A DNA stretch of 64,000 bases, taken from Anomaloglossus baeobatrachus. Taxonomy: Eukaryota; Chordata; Amphibia; Anura; Aromobatidae. Location: NCBI RefSeq assembly GCF_048569485.1, contig NC_134364.1, positions 125,376,882 through 125,440,881 on the forward strand, written 5' to 3'. Made by a program: the position numbers and the translations under genes. The notes beneath the pieces are model-generated. The model saw only the letters and a program-made list of their open reading frames with translations. It was not told the DNA's origin and made no database searches. Shown one piece after another: positions 52,801 through 61,893 of the stretch (positions are counted from its first letter, which is position 1; each line of letters opens with the position of its first letter).

Positions 52801-53111
52801 ATGGGGAGCGGATGTCTTCAGGTGGGTCTGAGGGTGTGCGGATATTGGGGTCTCTGCTGGGGGAGTCTGATGATTGTACCCTTATTTCTTTTTCATGCAG
52901 AGCTGGTAACAACTGGTGGTGGGTCCCCGTGGTGGCGCCATGTGTCGGGGGGCTTCTTGGCTCTTTTATCTACCAGTTGTTAGTGGCGATCCATCATCCC
53001 GTGGAAAATACAGATAACGAGCAGGTCATGAAGGGCGTCCCACCGGAGAAATGGAGAGAAATCCCAGTATACACCATCAATATGGACAATTCTCTGTCAC
53101 ACCAGTTATGA
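37492..53111 (+). CDS. AQP10: AQP10 aquaglyceroporin (6 exons, 307 aa)
   Basis: Plasma-membrane channel for water, glycerol and small solutes; in mammals mainly intestinal and adipose. Exons: 37492-37602, 40444-40570, 40662-40799, 52402-52520, 52604-52821, 52901-53111, with matching phases. Six membrane segments are expected. The first pore motif is NPA (GGHLNPAYS, exons 2/3). The second reads NPS in INPSRDLGPR (exon 5), where human AQP10 has NPA. Asp after Arg in NPSRD is the aquaglyceroporin signature. Strong matches include LAEFLGVFVLL, ETASIFSTYPAPYLS, NGFLDQVMGTAML and NWWWVPVVAP. Human has 301 residues. Intron 3 (11.6 kb) holds the LINE and minisatellite; introns 2, 4 and 5 are under 100 bp. 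Confidence 0.95.
37640..38965. repeat. 63 bp minisatellite, AQP10 intron 1
   Basis: About 22 units of GGCAGTGTATAGCAGAGCTG, TGTGTGCGGTCAGTACATGA, ATAGTACATATATAGTACAG. Some copies lack the ATATATAG segment. The first unit starts within 40 bp of the exon 1 donor. Minus-strand frames full of YYSCTDRTHSSAI are artefacts. Confidence 0.96.
39320..39955. repeat. 17-18 bp minisatellite in two blocks, AQP10 intron 1
   Basis: Units of CCGGTGCTCCGTGTCC with variants. A leader including GTGCATTTGTGTCCCAGG stands at about 39424 and 39668, so the array and its leader were duplicated together as a block of about 240 bp. A third partial leader lies near 39965. From 39956 to 40443 there is otherwise plain intron sequence. 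Confidence 0.9.
40829..40873. repeat. (AT)n microsatellite
   Basis: Uninterrupted TA dinucleotides of about 44 bp just after AQP10 exon 3 and before the 35-bp array. Confidence 0.95.
40880..42304. repeat. 34-35 bp minisatellite, left part (AQP10 intron 3)
   Basis: About 41 units of GGGGCAGTATTATAGTAG plus TTATATTCTTGTACATA. It is the same array as 50839-52085; the LINE at 42305-50838 splits it. A mid-array block repeats with the same variants at about 41170, 41400 and 41590, a sign of higher-order duplication. Confidence 0.95.
42494..46643 (-). pseudogene. LINE ORF2: AP endonuclease plus reverse transcriptase, split by a MITE
   Basis: The N-terminal part (46643-45677) is an APE-type endonuclease with all core motifs visible: SSNVNSI, QETR, NIYGPQ, GDFNAIM, SRIDFVF and YSDHLALC. 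The C-terminal part (44931-42494) is a reverse transcriptase with DQAKAFDRVDHDYLW, GVRQGCPLSPLLY and catalytic AYADD, then a Cys/His motif CPLGC...HFICDC. A 742-bp MITE separates them. Leaving out the MITE and one TTA copy gives 1135 codons in one frame, so the MITE is the only visible break. ORF2 starts on the ATGA that ends ORF1. Confidence 0.9.
44935..45676. mobile_element. Harbinger-like MITE inside LINE ORF2, TTA duplication
   Basis: 742 bp, flanked by TTA at 44932-44934 and 45677-45679. The ends are AGCTGGGGTCACAC and, reverse-complemented, AGGTGGTGTCACAC, followed by shared CAGCGACAACGA and TGACGTAGCAGCGAC. The middle has an internal direct repeat (CAGAGAGCAGGGAGCCGCGC, 45092 and 45199). 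No coding capacity. It is younger than the LINE. Confidence 0.82.
46640..48994 (-). CDS. LINE ORF1 (784 aa) with three CCHC zinc knuckles
   Basis: An open frame from ATG 48994 to a TGA overlapping the ORF2 start. Three consecutive knuckles stand at about residues 545-605: CFKCGGKGHLANAC, CSLCGDIGHIAADC and CNLCGKMGHPHRDC. They follow a fold containing VNVTFWNEAVPPQDIEVWL, typical of Tx1-type ORF1 RNA-binding proteins. Residues near 110-190 hold a tandem duplication (ATYDMRLNALGVELAGVV appears twice; 48468-48700). It likely binds LINE RNA and forms the RNP. Start choice: first ATG after the repeat-rich leader, with basic/Ser-rich residues. Confidence 0.88.
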   Translation of the reverse strand: MVSGMASSGRTRSQSGASGKQVPVPGSSKAAMQTSVLEACDKPVFKVPAPVAKPEAVETGRAPELQLAEDIPGLVRKMGELQTHKQMLQSEIDCIYHLKTSHPDNATYDMRLNALGVELAGVVQDMDCCLEAMGPLKTSHPDNNATYDMRLNALGVELAGVVQDMDCCLEAMGPLKETYVNRDRFASYTQDCAVETRTPHIKSETVQDETPQQQARPVVQAARFCFQEGAPLQQQEQPVESEQEHTPQTPAEAPQVSACSSQEQDSMCETDCADEAGAQPGDSVVVPVGSGAGGDSQSVMDVVLSDNDAAHFNVHDICDFPPLPSDPQGVTAPPAADPLPVSQPSVTQRVPPRNAWSRGAPSFTSSARYSGQTFKRINVGRFKYIGSKEDLPQRRYVVRELLCRQMGFVVHEILAVSNLQDRQGYEVSFKLVGDLDRFWAIYPKFRDTEGWNKFLLVPISRPDTVTVNVTFWNEAVPPQDIEVWLRRHCDLVSGLTKVRDEDGIWTMGWKVQVKLRQCNNITAHLPNSFFIGREKGRCYYPGQPRKCFKCGGKGHLANACTVVKCSLCGDIGHIAADCQDVRCNLCGKMGHPHRDCPDAWHNICRAFPDEDVMAGVVEVVAGAQEEEDVMSGGISTNSDAHQESAYVTPEQQGTKRNMEVVPQVQQPQVGPSSASLFVSEDWSVKHNKRKKKNVSSRKPEADYDSGQGASKKVLGSAETMVVSGRYGVLSESNCEQYENELRKIDAECDRDVEDHPPPKRKPISVDHQVETDMDTSGGQNIFDS
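49040..50500 (-). repeat. 49 bp tandem repeats in the LINE 5' region
   Basis: About 30 units, plus-strand reading CTGCACACCTGATGGTGATG, GAGGCTGAGCTGCGGGCTGG, AGAGCTGAG, with variants 46-53 bp long. Because 49 is not a multiple of three and the unit has no stop, all three minus frames stay open (up to 678 codons). By position they resemble the 5' monomers of rodent L1 promoters; a promoter role is inference. Confidence 0.9.
50839..52085. repeat. 34-35 bp minisatellite, right part (AQP10 intron 3)
   Basis: Continuation of the 40880-42304 array beyond the LINE, about 36 units of GGGGCAGTATTATAGTAG plus TTATATTCTTGTACATA. Around 51030-51450 units alternate between ACATAGGGG and ATATAGGAG endings, giving a two-unit higher-order pattern. 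From 52086 to 52401 is ordinary intron. Confidence 0.95.
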
Positions 53112-56100
53112 AACTTGGTTGGTCTAGGGCAGTGAAAGGGTTCATTGTAAGCTCCCTGGAGATCTGAGGTAGCAAAAGGGTGTAATATAAATTACCTGGT
53201 GGAGTGGGGTCACGGAAAATATCCATTTAAGTTCCCTGGTGGTCTAGGGTAGTGAAAGAGCTGCTGATGGTGGAGGGCAGGAGATGGATTCATTGTAAAT
53301 TTACTGATGGGGTAATGAGTGGCTTATTGTATGGACCCTGGTGGTCTGGAGTAGTGAAAGGATTCATTGTATGTTCCCTGGAGGTCTGGAGTAGAGAGAG
53401 GATTCATTATATGTTCCCTGGTGGTCTGGAGTAGTGAAAGGATTCATTGTATGTTCCCTGGAGGTCTGGAATGGAGAGAGGATTCATTGTATGTTCCCTG
53501 GAGGTCTGGAGTAGAGAGAGGATTCATTATATGTTCCCTGGTGGTCTGGAGTAGTGAAAGGATTCATTGTATGTTCCCTGGAGGTCTGGAATGGAGAGAG
53601 GATTCATTGTATGTTCCCTGGAGGTCTGGAGTAGAGAGAGGATTCATTCTATGTTCCCTGGGGGTCTGGAGTAGAGAGAGGATTCATTCTATGTTCCCTG
53701 GAGGTCTGAAGTAGAGAGAGGATTCATTGTATGTTCCCTGGAGGTCTGGAGTAGATAGAGGATTCATTATATGTTCCCTGGAGGTCTGGAGTAGAGAGAG
53801 CATTCATTGTATGTTCCCTGGAGGTCTGGAGTAGAGAGAGCATTCATTGTATGTTCCCTGGAGGTCTGGAGTAGAGAGAGCATTCATTGTATGTTCCCTG
53901 GAGGTCTGGGGTAGAGAGAGGATTCATTGTATGTTCCCTGGAGGTCTGGAGTAGAGAGAGCATTCATTCTATGTTCCCTGGGGGTCTGGAGTAGAGAGAG
54001 GATTCATTCTATGTTCCCTGGAGGTCTGAAGTAGAGAGAGGATTCATTCTATGTTCCCTGGGGGTCTGGAGTAGAGAGAGGATTCATTCTATGTTCCCTG
54101 GAGGTCTGAAGTAGAGAGAGGATTCATTGTATGTTCCCTGGAGGTCTGGAGTAGAGAGAGCATTCATTGTATGTTCCCTGGAGGTCTGGAGTAGAGAGAG
54201 CATTCATTGTATGTTCCCTGGAGGTCTGGAGTAGAGAGAGGATTCATTGTATGTTCCCTGGAGGTCTGGAGTAGAGAGAGGATTCATTATATGTTCCCTG
54301 GAGGTCTGGAGTAGAGAGAGGATTCATTGTATGTTCCCTGGAGGTCTGGAGTAGAGAGAGGATTCATTGTATGTTCCCTGGGGTCTGGAGTAGAGAGAGG
54401 ATTCATTGTATGTTCCCTGGAGGTCTGGAGTAGAGAGAGGATTCATTGTATGTTCCCTGGAGGTCTGGAGTAGAGAGAGGATTCATTATATGTTCCCTGG
54501 AGGTCTGGAGTAGAGAGAGCATTCATTGTATGTTCCCTGGAGGTCTGGAGTAGAGAGAGGATTCATTGTATGTTCCCTGGAGGTCTGGAGTAGAGAGAGG
54601 ATTCATTATATGTTCCCTGGAGGTCTGGAGTAGAGAGAGCATTCATTGTATGTTCCCTGGGGGTCTGGAGTAGAGAGAGCATTCATTGTATGTTCCCTGG
54701 AGGTCTGGAGTAGAGAGAGGATTCATTGTATGTTCCCTGGAGGTCTGGAGTAGAGAGAGGATTCATTATATGTTCCCTGGAGGTCTGGAGTAGAGAGAGC
54801 ATTCATTATATGTTCCCTGGAGGTCTGGAGTAGAGAAAGCATTCATTATATGTTCCCTGGGGGTCTGGAGTAGAGAGAGGATTCATTATATGTTCCCTGG
54901 AGGTCTGGAGTAGAGAGAGGATTCATTATATGTTCCCTGGAGGTCTGGAGTAGAGAGAGCATTCATTCTATGTTCCCTGGAGGTCTGGAGTAGATAGAGG
55001 ATTCATTATATGTTTCCTGGAGGTCTGGAGTAGAGAGAGGATTCATTCTATGTTCCCTGGAGGTCTGGAGTAGATAGAGCATTCATTGTATGTTCCCTGG
55101 AGGTCTGGAGTAGAGAGAGCATTCATTGTATGTTCCCTGGAGGTCTGGGGTAGAGAGAGGATTCATTGTATGTTCCCTGGAGGTCTGGAGTAGAGAGAGC
55201 ATTCATTCTATGTTCCCTGGAGGTCTGGAGTAGAGAGAGGATTCATTATATGTTCCCTGGAGGTCTGGAGTAGAGAGAGCATTCATTGTATGTTCCCTGG
55301 GGGTCTGGAGTAGAGAGAGCATTCATTGTATGTTCCCTGGAGGTCTGGAGTAGAGAGAGGATTCATTCTATGTTCCCTGGAGGTCTGAAGTAGAGAGAGG
55401 ATTCATTGTATGTTCCCTGGGGGTCTGGAGTAGAGAGAGGATTCATTGTATGTTCCCTGGAGGTCTGGAGTAGAGAGAGGATTCATTGTATGTTCCCTGG
55501 AGGTCTGGAGTAGAGAGAGGATTCATTGTATGTTCCCTGGAGGTCTGGAGTAGAGAGAGCATTCATTATATGTTCGCTGGAGGTCTGGAGTAGAGAGAGG
55601 ATTCATTATATGTTCCCTGGAGGTCTGGAGTAGAGAGAGCATTCATTGTATGTTCCCTGGAGGTCTGGGGTAGAGAGAGCATTCATTGTATGTTCCCTGG
55701 AGGTCTGGAGTAGAGAGAGGATTCATTGCATGTTCCCTGGAGGTCTGGAGTAGAGAGAGGATTCATTGTATGTTCCCTGGAGGTCTGGAGTAGAGAGAGC
55801 ATTCATTCTATGTTCCCTGGAGGTCTGGGGTAGAGAGAGCATTCATTGTATGTTCCCTGGGGGTCTGGGGTAGAGAGAGGATTCATTGTATGTTCCCTGG
55901 AGGTCTGGAGTAGAGAGAATTCATTCTATGTTCCCTGGAGGTCTGGAGTAGAGAGAGGATTCATTGTATGTTCCCTGGAGGTCTGGGGTAGAGAGAGCAT
56001 TCATTGTATGTTCCCTGGAGGTCTGGAGTAGAGAGAGCATTCATTGTATGTTCCCTGGAGGTCTGGAGTAGAGAGAGGATTCATTGTATGTTCCCTGGAG

Positions 56101-56875
56101 GTCTGGAGTAGATAGAGCATTCATTGTATGTTCCCTGGAGGTCTGGAGTAGAGAGAGCATTCATTCTACGTTCCCTGGAGGTCTGGGGTAGAGAGAGCAT
56201 TCATTGTATGTTCCCTGGAGGTCTGGGGTAGAGAGAGCATTCATTGTATGTTCCCTGGGGGTCTGGGGTAGAGAGAGGATTCATTGTATGTTCCCTGGAG
56301 GTCTGGAGTAGAGAGAGGATTCATTGTATGTTCCCTGGAGGTCTGGAGTAGATAGAGCATTCATTGTATGTTCCCTGGAGGTCTGGAGTAGAGAGAGGAT
56401 TCATTCTATGTTCCCTGGAGGTCTGGAGTAGAGAGAGGATTCATTGTATGTTCCCTGGGGGTCTGGGGTAGAGAGAGGATTCATTGTATGTTCCCTGGAG
56501 GTCTGGAGTAGAGAGAGGATTCATTCTATGTTCCCTGGAGGTCTGGAGTAGAGAGAGGATTCATTGTATGTTCCCTGGAGGTCTGGAGTAGAGAGAGGAT
56601 TCATTGTATGTTCCCTGGAGGTCTGGAGTAGAGAGAGCATTCATTCTATGTTCCCTGGAGGTCTGGAGTAGAGAGAGCATTCATTGTATGTTCCCTGGGG
56701 GTCTGGAGTAGAGAGAGGATTCATTATATGTTCCCTGGAGGTCTGGAGTAGAGAGAGGATTCATTCTATGTTCCCTGGGGGTCTGGAGTAGAGAGAGGAT
56801 TCATTCTATGTTCCCTGGGGGTCTGGAGTAGAGAGAGGATTCATTGTATGTTCCCTGGAGGTCTGGAGTATTGAA
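53112..56875. repeat. 40 bp minisatellite starting at the AQP10 stop codon
   Basis: About 88 units of GATTCATTGTATGTTCCCTG plus GAGGTCTGGAGTAGAGAGAG from 53340. From 53112 to 53340 the units are degenerate (GGTCTAGGGCAGTGAAAGGG, GGTTCATTGTAAGCTCCCTG), so recognisable unit sequence begins directly after the AQP10 TGA. No AATAAA was found, and the AQP10 3' UTR must be partly made of this repeat. Confidence 0.95.
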
Positions 56876-58300
56876 ATGGTTTAATGTAAATATCTTATAG
56901 TGAATAGTGAACGGGTTCATGACAAATTCCCTTATAGTTGGGGTAATATAATGTATCACTACAAATGCCCTGGTGGTTCAGAATAAGGAAAAGATTCTTT
57001 ATAATTTCCCTTGTGGGCTGGGGTGGTGAGAGGTTGAATATATGTTTCCTGGTGGCTGGAGTAGTGAAAAGTTTCATTACCCTGGTGGTATGGGGTCAGA
57101 AGTGCTGGTTAGGCTTCTCCTGAGGGTCCCGTGCGTGCCAGACCCCTTGGGAAAGAGGATCCTGCGCAGGGGGAGACCCAGTGCAGAAGATTCTTTGGAT
57201 GACCACAATCGGGACTGTACCGGGGACATCACAGACCTATGCGGGACAGTTCCTGCTCAAAAAGGAGTGTTACTGGAGGGTCCGTCTTCATGGCGGTCAT
57301 TGTCGGTTTCCATGGAGACACATGCATTTGTACAGGAGCTACAGGCACAGAATGGGAGACTTTTCACAAGACTCCGCAGCCTCTTCTGGACTACGTACTC
57401 TTTTGGCAAAGAAATGCTGCCGCTAGAAGTAGAGGCGGTCCGACATCCGCCCCAGAGTAGCGACCGTCCTCCATTACGACATTTCTGCCACTCGCTTTAC
57501 TCTTTGTGTCATTAAATATTCTTTACCTCACTTGGAAGTGTTGGCTGATTCTTAGCACCGCTAACGTGTCCTCTCCAGCCCCCATGTCCTGGTGGGCCGG
57601 GGTACAACTGGGTGTGTGTACTGGAGTCTCTCACCTTCTTGTTTCCTCTCCCCTTTTTTTTTCTCATCTCCAATTTTTACCTGTTTAGTTGACAATGGCG
57701 GACGAGCCGCAGTACACAGCACATCGCCAAACCATGCCTGTGTCGCTGGTCACCAGGGAACATAGCGAGCCGCCTACTTCATACTATCATGATGTGAATG
57801 CAGGACAGTGAGGGACAGGGGGCTCCTATACAGTTCCCCCTGCTGCGGGACCCTTTCACAGGCCGAGTGCCCAAACTGTAGCCCTAAACCCAATTTTTTT
57901 TGCGAAGTGCCAACATGGCAATTTAACCAATTCTATTATGTAAACAATTGATTGTAACCTTCCCTTTGCCGTCTTCTCTTCTCCTCAGCAGGGGGCATCA
58001 CACTCATGCGTGTGTACCACACATGGAAGCTCAGCCGCTCCCCACTGCCCGCTCCAGACACAGCAGCTGGATTGTTCTTTATGGAAAAAAATGGAATCCA
58101 ATCAGATGTCACCCTGAAATCCACATCCATATTTCAAAGTCTGAACATCTCAAAATCCCATGAAGACATACGAGTTCCTCCCCTCCCCCTTCATTACGTA
58201 GTTATGTCCCTCTTCCTGGGCCACTTCCTGGTAAACATGTCCCCCATCCTGATATATATTTCCTTCATTCTGGTATATTTGTCCCCCTCATGACTTCATC
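56876..58300. other. Unassigned sequence after the AQP10 repeat, with one small ORF
   Basis: Mostly single-copy. At 57695-57811 an ATG follows an acceptor-like TTTTTACCTGTTTAG and encodes 38 residues (MADEPQYTAHRQTMPVSL then to TGA). It matches no gene known to me, and I do not see the start of ATP8B2, the expected next gene. A second stretch at 57120-57430 has open frames in two phases and a CpG-containing composition that could be a 5' exon. Evidence for either is weak. Confidence 0.3.
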
Positions 58301-61300
58301 CTGGTAAATGTACCTGGAGCACCACTGTTGGTCTTGGGAATTATTCGTCACCGGGCTGGTGAGGGTCAGAGGATGTCACGGGTGGCCCTGCCCGGTTTCG
58401 TGACCCTGAGGTGTCCACCAAGGCGAATGGAGGATGGTGGGAGGAGGTGGATGAAGGGGTTGAGGATGTAGGGAGTAGTAGTTGTCTCGTGACGCCACCT
58501 GTGGTACGCGGCCAGGGATTAGCTGCCACTGAGGGTGTTGTCCTCTGGGGCGGATGGAATTGCAGTCGGGATGGTTCTGCTCCCCACAGGTAGAGCTTGG
58601 CCCCAGAAAGGATGATGTGGGTGGTAGTGGCCGTTGGCGCCAGAGCGCGGGGCGACAGCGCCAGCAATGATGGGCTGATACAGTGGTTGCGGTTCAAGGT
58701 CTTTTACTCACAGTCCGGCTGTCACCCTTGGAGTGATGGGCCCCAGCCGATCCCGGATAATTCGAAGGTCACCGCCAGTGTTCCTACTGTGAGTAATTTC
58801 TGGTCGGGATCCCTCCAATCCCATGATGGAATGTGGAATGGGCTGCGGGTGTTTCCTGCACTCTCCGCAGACCCTGGAATCCCCTGTAGCTCTGTAGAGC
58901 TTGGGCTGAACTACCTGCTCCAAGCCGTGGGTCTTCCAGTTCTCCAGAAGTATGAGGAAGAAAAATGCCTGGACCGAGGTTACTCTCCTTACCCCAAGCT
59001 GTGCCCGGGGCTAACTGCCCAAGTGTGGAGATGCTCCTTCATTTTACCCAAGTGTTGCCCGCCCCCAGGTGGTTGTCCTTGTGACCAGGAAAATGCCATG
59101 CCTCGTGATGGCCACCCCCCTGTCCACCCTAGGCCAATCCCAGTGGGAAAGCATCTAACTGTGTTTGGCTTGTGAATGTGAGGAACACCAGCGATTAACC
59201 TCTTCCTTACCCGGGATGAGTACTGCACCTTAAGTGAGATGCAGTACCCTGTGGCGACTGAAGCCTCTGGGACGCCACATACCCCCACAGCAAATCGCAG
59301 CATTTCGGGGCTGCAACAAAACAGAATTAGAACACCGCAGTTTTTGTTATGCAATGAACAATGAGCAATCTTCCCTTTATGGGAGGCATTATCAGTCAAA
59401 AATTTCAACAATAAACATTTACTGGTCAGCAGTGTGATCAAATGCAACAAAAAAGAAACATTAACATCTGGATAAGAAAACATTTACTCCTTCTTGGCTG
59501 CTGGTAGTGCCAGAAGGCCAGTCCCAACCCCCTGGCTCTGGATATTCAAGGGACATCCTCGAGCATAATGTCCAACCTTGTCGCAGCGCCGACAGATCGT
59601 CTGCCCGTTGGTATTGTAAAGGTCGGGAATCTGAGGCAGCGGTTTCTTCCACGTCGCCACCAAAGGAGGTCGTCAGCACTAGAAGCCAGTTCAATGGTTG
59701 CAATGTATATGAAGTGAAAGCTGCACACCAAATTCAGAGAAAAACACCAAAAGAAACTGAGCTGTAACAAATGTTCAGTGAGCATGCAACATTACAAGCC
59801 TGTGAATGGCAGCCTCAAGACTAGAGAAAACAAGGAGAAAAACTGTATGAAAAATACCCTGACTATAAATAAATAAATTGCAAGTGCTTAATAACAGGGT
59901 ACTTAGTATATACATTTTTGCAAAAAGGTAAGAACCTTTCCCACCGCGTCACATGCTTGTAATGTTGCATGTTCACTGAACATTTGCTACAGCTCAGTTT
60001 TTTGGTGTTTTTCGTCTGTTTTCTTGCTTTAGTGCAAGATGGGGGCGCAGCCCTCCTTATACTGAGACTGGGCAATCAATCTGCTTCCCACTTTGCTGTG
60101 TATCTAATCTGGGACCCCGCTGACCACTTGTTACCATTCACATTGGAGTTTTTGATAGACACAAGTCAGGTATGTATAATGTTTTTAACTTTAGTTGGTT
60201 AGGGACTGTCCCAGATGGGTACACCGTGACGAGGTTTGATGGCTTCTTACCTTTTTGCACAAATGTATATACTAAAGCCTTTCAATTTCGCATGCGATAT
60301 CGTATTTGATGTGACAAACCCCCATCGTATGTGCAGCACGTTCAATTTGTTGACCGTGTCGCACAATCGATTAAAAGCTGTCACACCATCATGTTACCTT
60401 CCATACGACCTCACTGTGGGCGGCGAACATCCACTTCCCGGAGTGGGAGGGACGTTCGGCGTCACACCGACGTCACACGGCAGCCGGCCAATAGAAGCGG
60501 AAGGGCAGAGATGAGCGGGATGTAAAGATCCCGCCCACCTCCTTCCTTCCGCATTGCCGGCAGGACGCAGGTAAGATCTGTTCATCATTCCCGGGGTGTC
60601 ACACACTGCGATGTGTGCTGCCTCGGGAACATTGAACAACCCGACGTGCAATTTTTAGGAAATGAACGACGTGTATGCATTGAACTTAAGTAAGAGCTTA
60701 AGTACCCTGTTATTAAGCACTTGCAATTTATTTATTTATAGTCAGGGTATTTTTCATACAATTTTTCTCTTTGTTTTTTTTCAAATTCAGAGAAATATGA
60801 ACAAGCATAACTGCTCTATGATACATAAGGAATGAAAAATACAACTAGCCATATGAAAAATGAAAAAAAAAAATTAAATGTGACATTGCATAACTGCTAA
60901 GGATTATTTGAAAAAAAGAGATATTTAGCTAATGTATTGACCAATTCATTACTGCCCCATAACCACTTCACGGGAATCTTTTAAAATTTTAATTGTTATG
61001 CCGTTTTTTTCTGTCTGAGAACCCAGTCCCGCCCTTTAGCCATGATTATTCAACTTCCTATATAGCCAGGTCCCTGGCTTCCCATTCACAGCAGGTTTCA
61101 GCCGCACATAGAGGTAACTTTTGGTTAGGGACCCCGTAAATAAGAGATTACCGTGAAGTGGTCATCGGGCAGTAATGAATTGATCAATACATTAGCTAAG
61201 TATTCCTTTTTTTTTTTTCCCCAAATAATCCTCAGCAGTTTTGCAATGTCACATTTCAATTTTTTTTCCATTTTTCATATGGCTAGTTGTATTTTTCATT

Positions 61301-61893
61301 CTTTATGTATCATAAAGCAGTTATGTTTATTCATATTTCTCTGAATTTGGTGTGCAGCTTTCACTTTATATAGATTGTGTATTTTTTGGCTAGCACCCTG
61401 TTCACATTTACAATGGTGTTCCAGCAGTCTTTTTGATTGTTAGTTTAATGGTTGCAGGTTGCTGAGCCCCCGGCTTGGGTTGCACCGCTTTGGTCAAAGT
61501 AGCCATATCTTTGATCAATTCCAAGATCTGAAGCCGCAGTTCATTGATGGAGTCCTTGCAGGCACGGGGTTTCCGGCAGTGGGGCTCTCCTTCACACTCT
61601 TTCTGGGCTCCACCCACTATGACACGCCCCTTCTTAGTAGTAGTTCCTTCCTTTTCACCAAGTGGTGCCCGCCCCCCCAGGTCGTTGTCCTAGTGACCGG
61701 GAAAGTGCCATGCCTCATGATGAACACCCCCGTATCTACCCCAAGCCAATTCCAGTGGGAAAGCACCTAACTTTGTGTGGTTTGTGAATGTGAGAAACAC
61801 CAGTGATTAACCTCTTCCTTACCCAGGACGAGTACTGCACCTTAAGTGAGAAGTAGTACCCTGTGGCAAATGAAGCCTCAGGGGCGCCACATA
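58300..61893 (-). mobile_element. Fossil LTR retroelement, probably Gypsy-like, heavily broken
   Basis: Minus-strand remnant. Two direct repeats about 2.6 kb apart (about 59035-59272 and 61655-61892) share a TG..CA-type outer end and look like LTR parts; the lower-coordinate LTR may extend to about 58310. Between them are a gag-like piece (about 61408-61617) and a single CCHC zinc knuckle (about 59560-59610). No protease, polymerase or envelope region was seen. The repeats differ at roughly a tenth of positions by eye, so it is old. It is interrupted by nested palindromic elements and clearly not functional. Confidence 0.5.
59716..61370. repeat. Nested inverted repeats (foldback elements)
   Basis: Three arm pairs are visible: 59738-59805 with 59948-60012, 59837-59910 with 60697-60768, and 60785-60985 with 61145-61335. 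Arms contain CCCTGACTATAAATAAATAA or TGACCAATTCATTACTGCCC-type sequence and match closely. The arrangement suggests several hairpin MITEs inserted into the LTR fossil. No coding frames. Confidence 0.7.

Noticed and set aside
57695-57811. First exon of ATP8B2
   Set aside because: The 38 residues do not resemble the start of ATP8B2 that I know, so the gene was not named.
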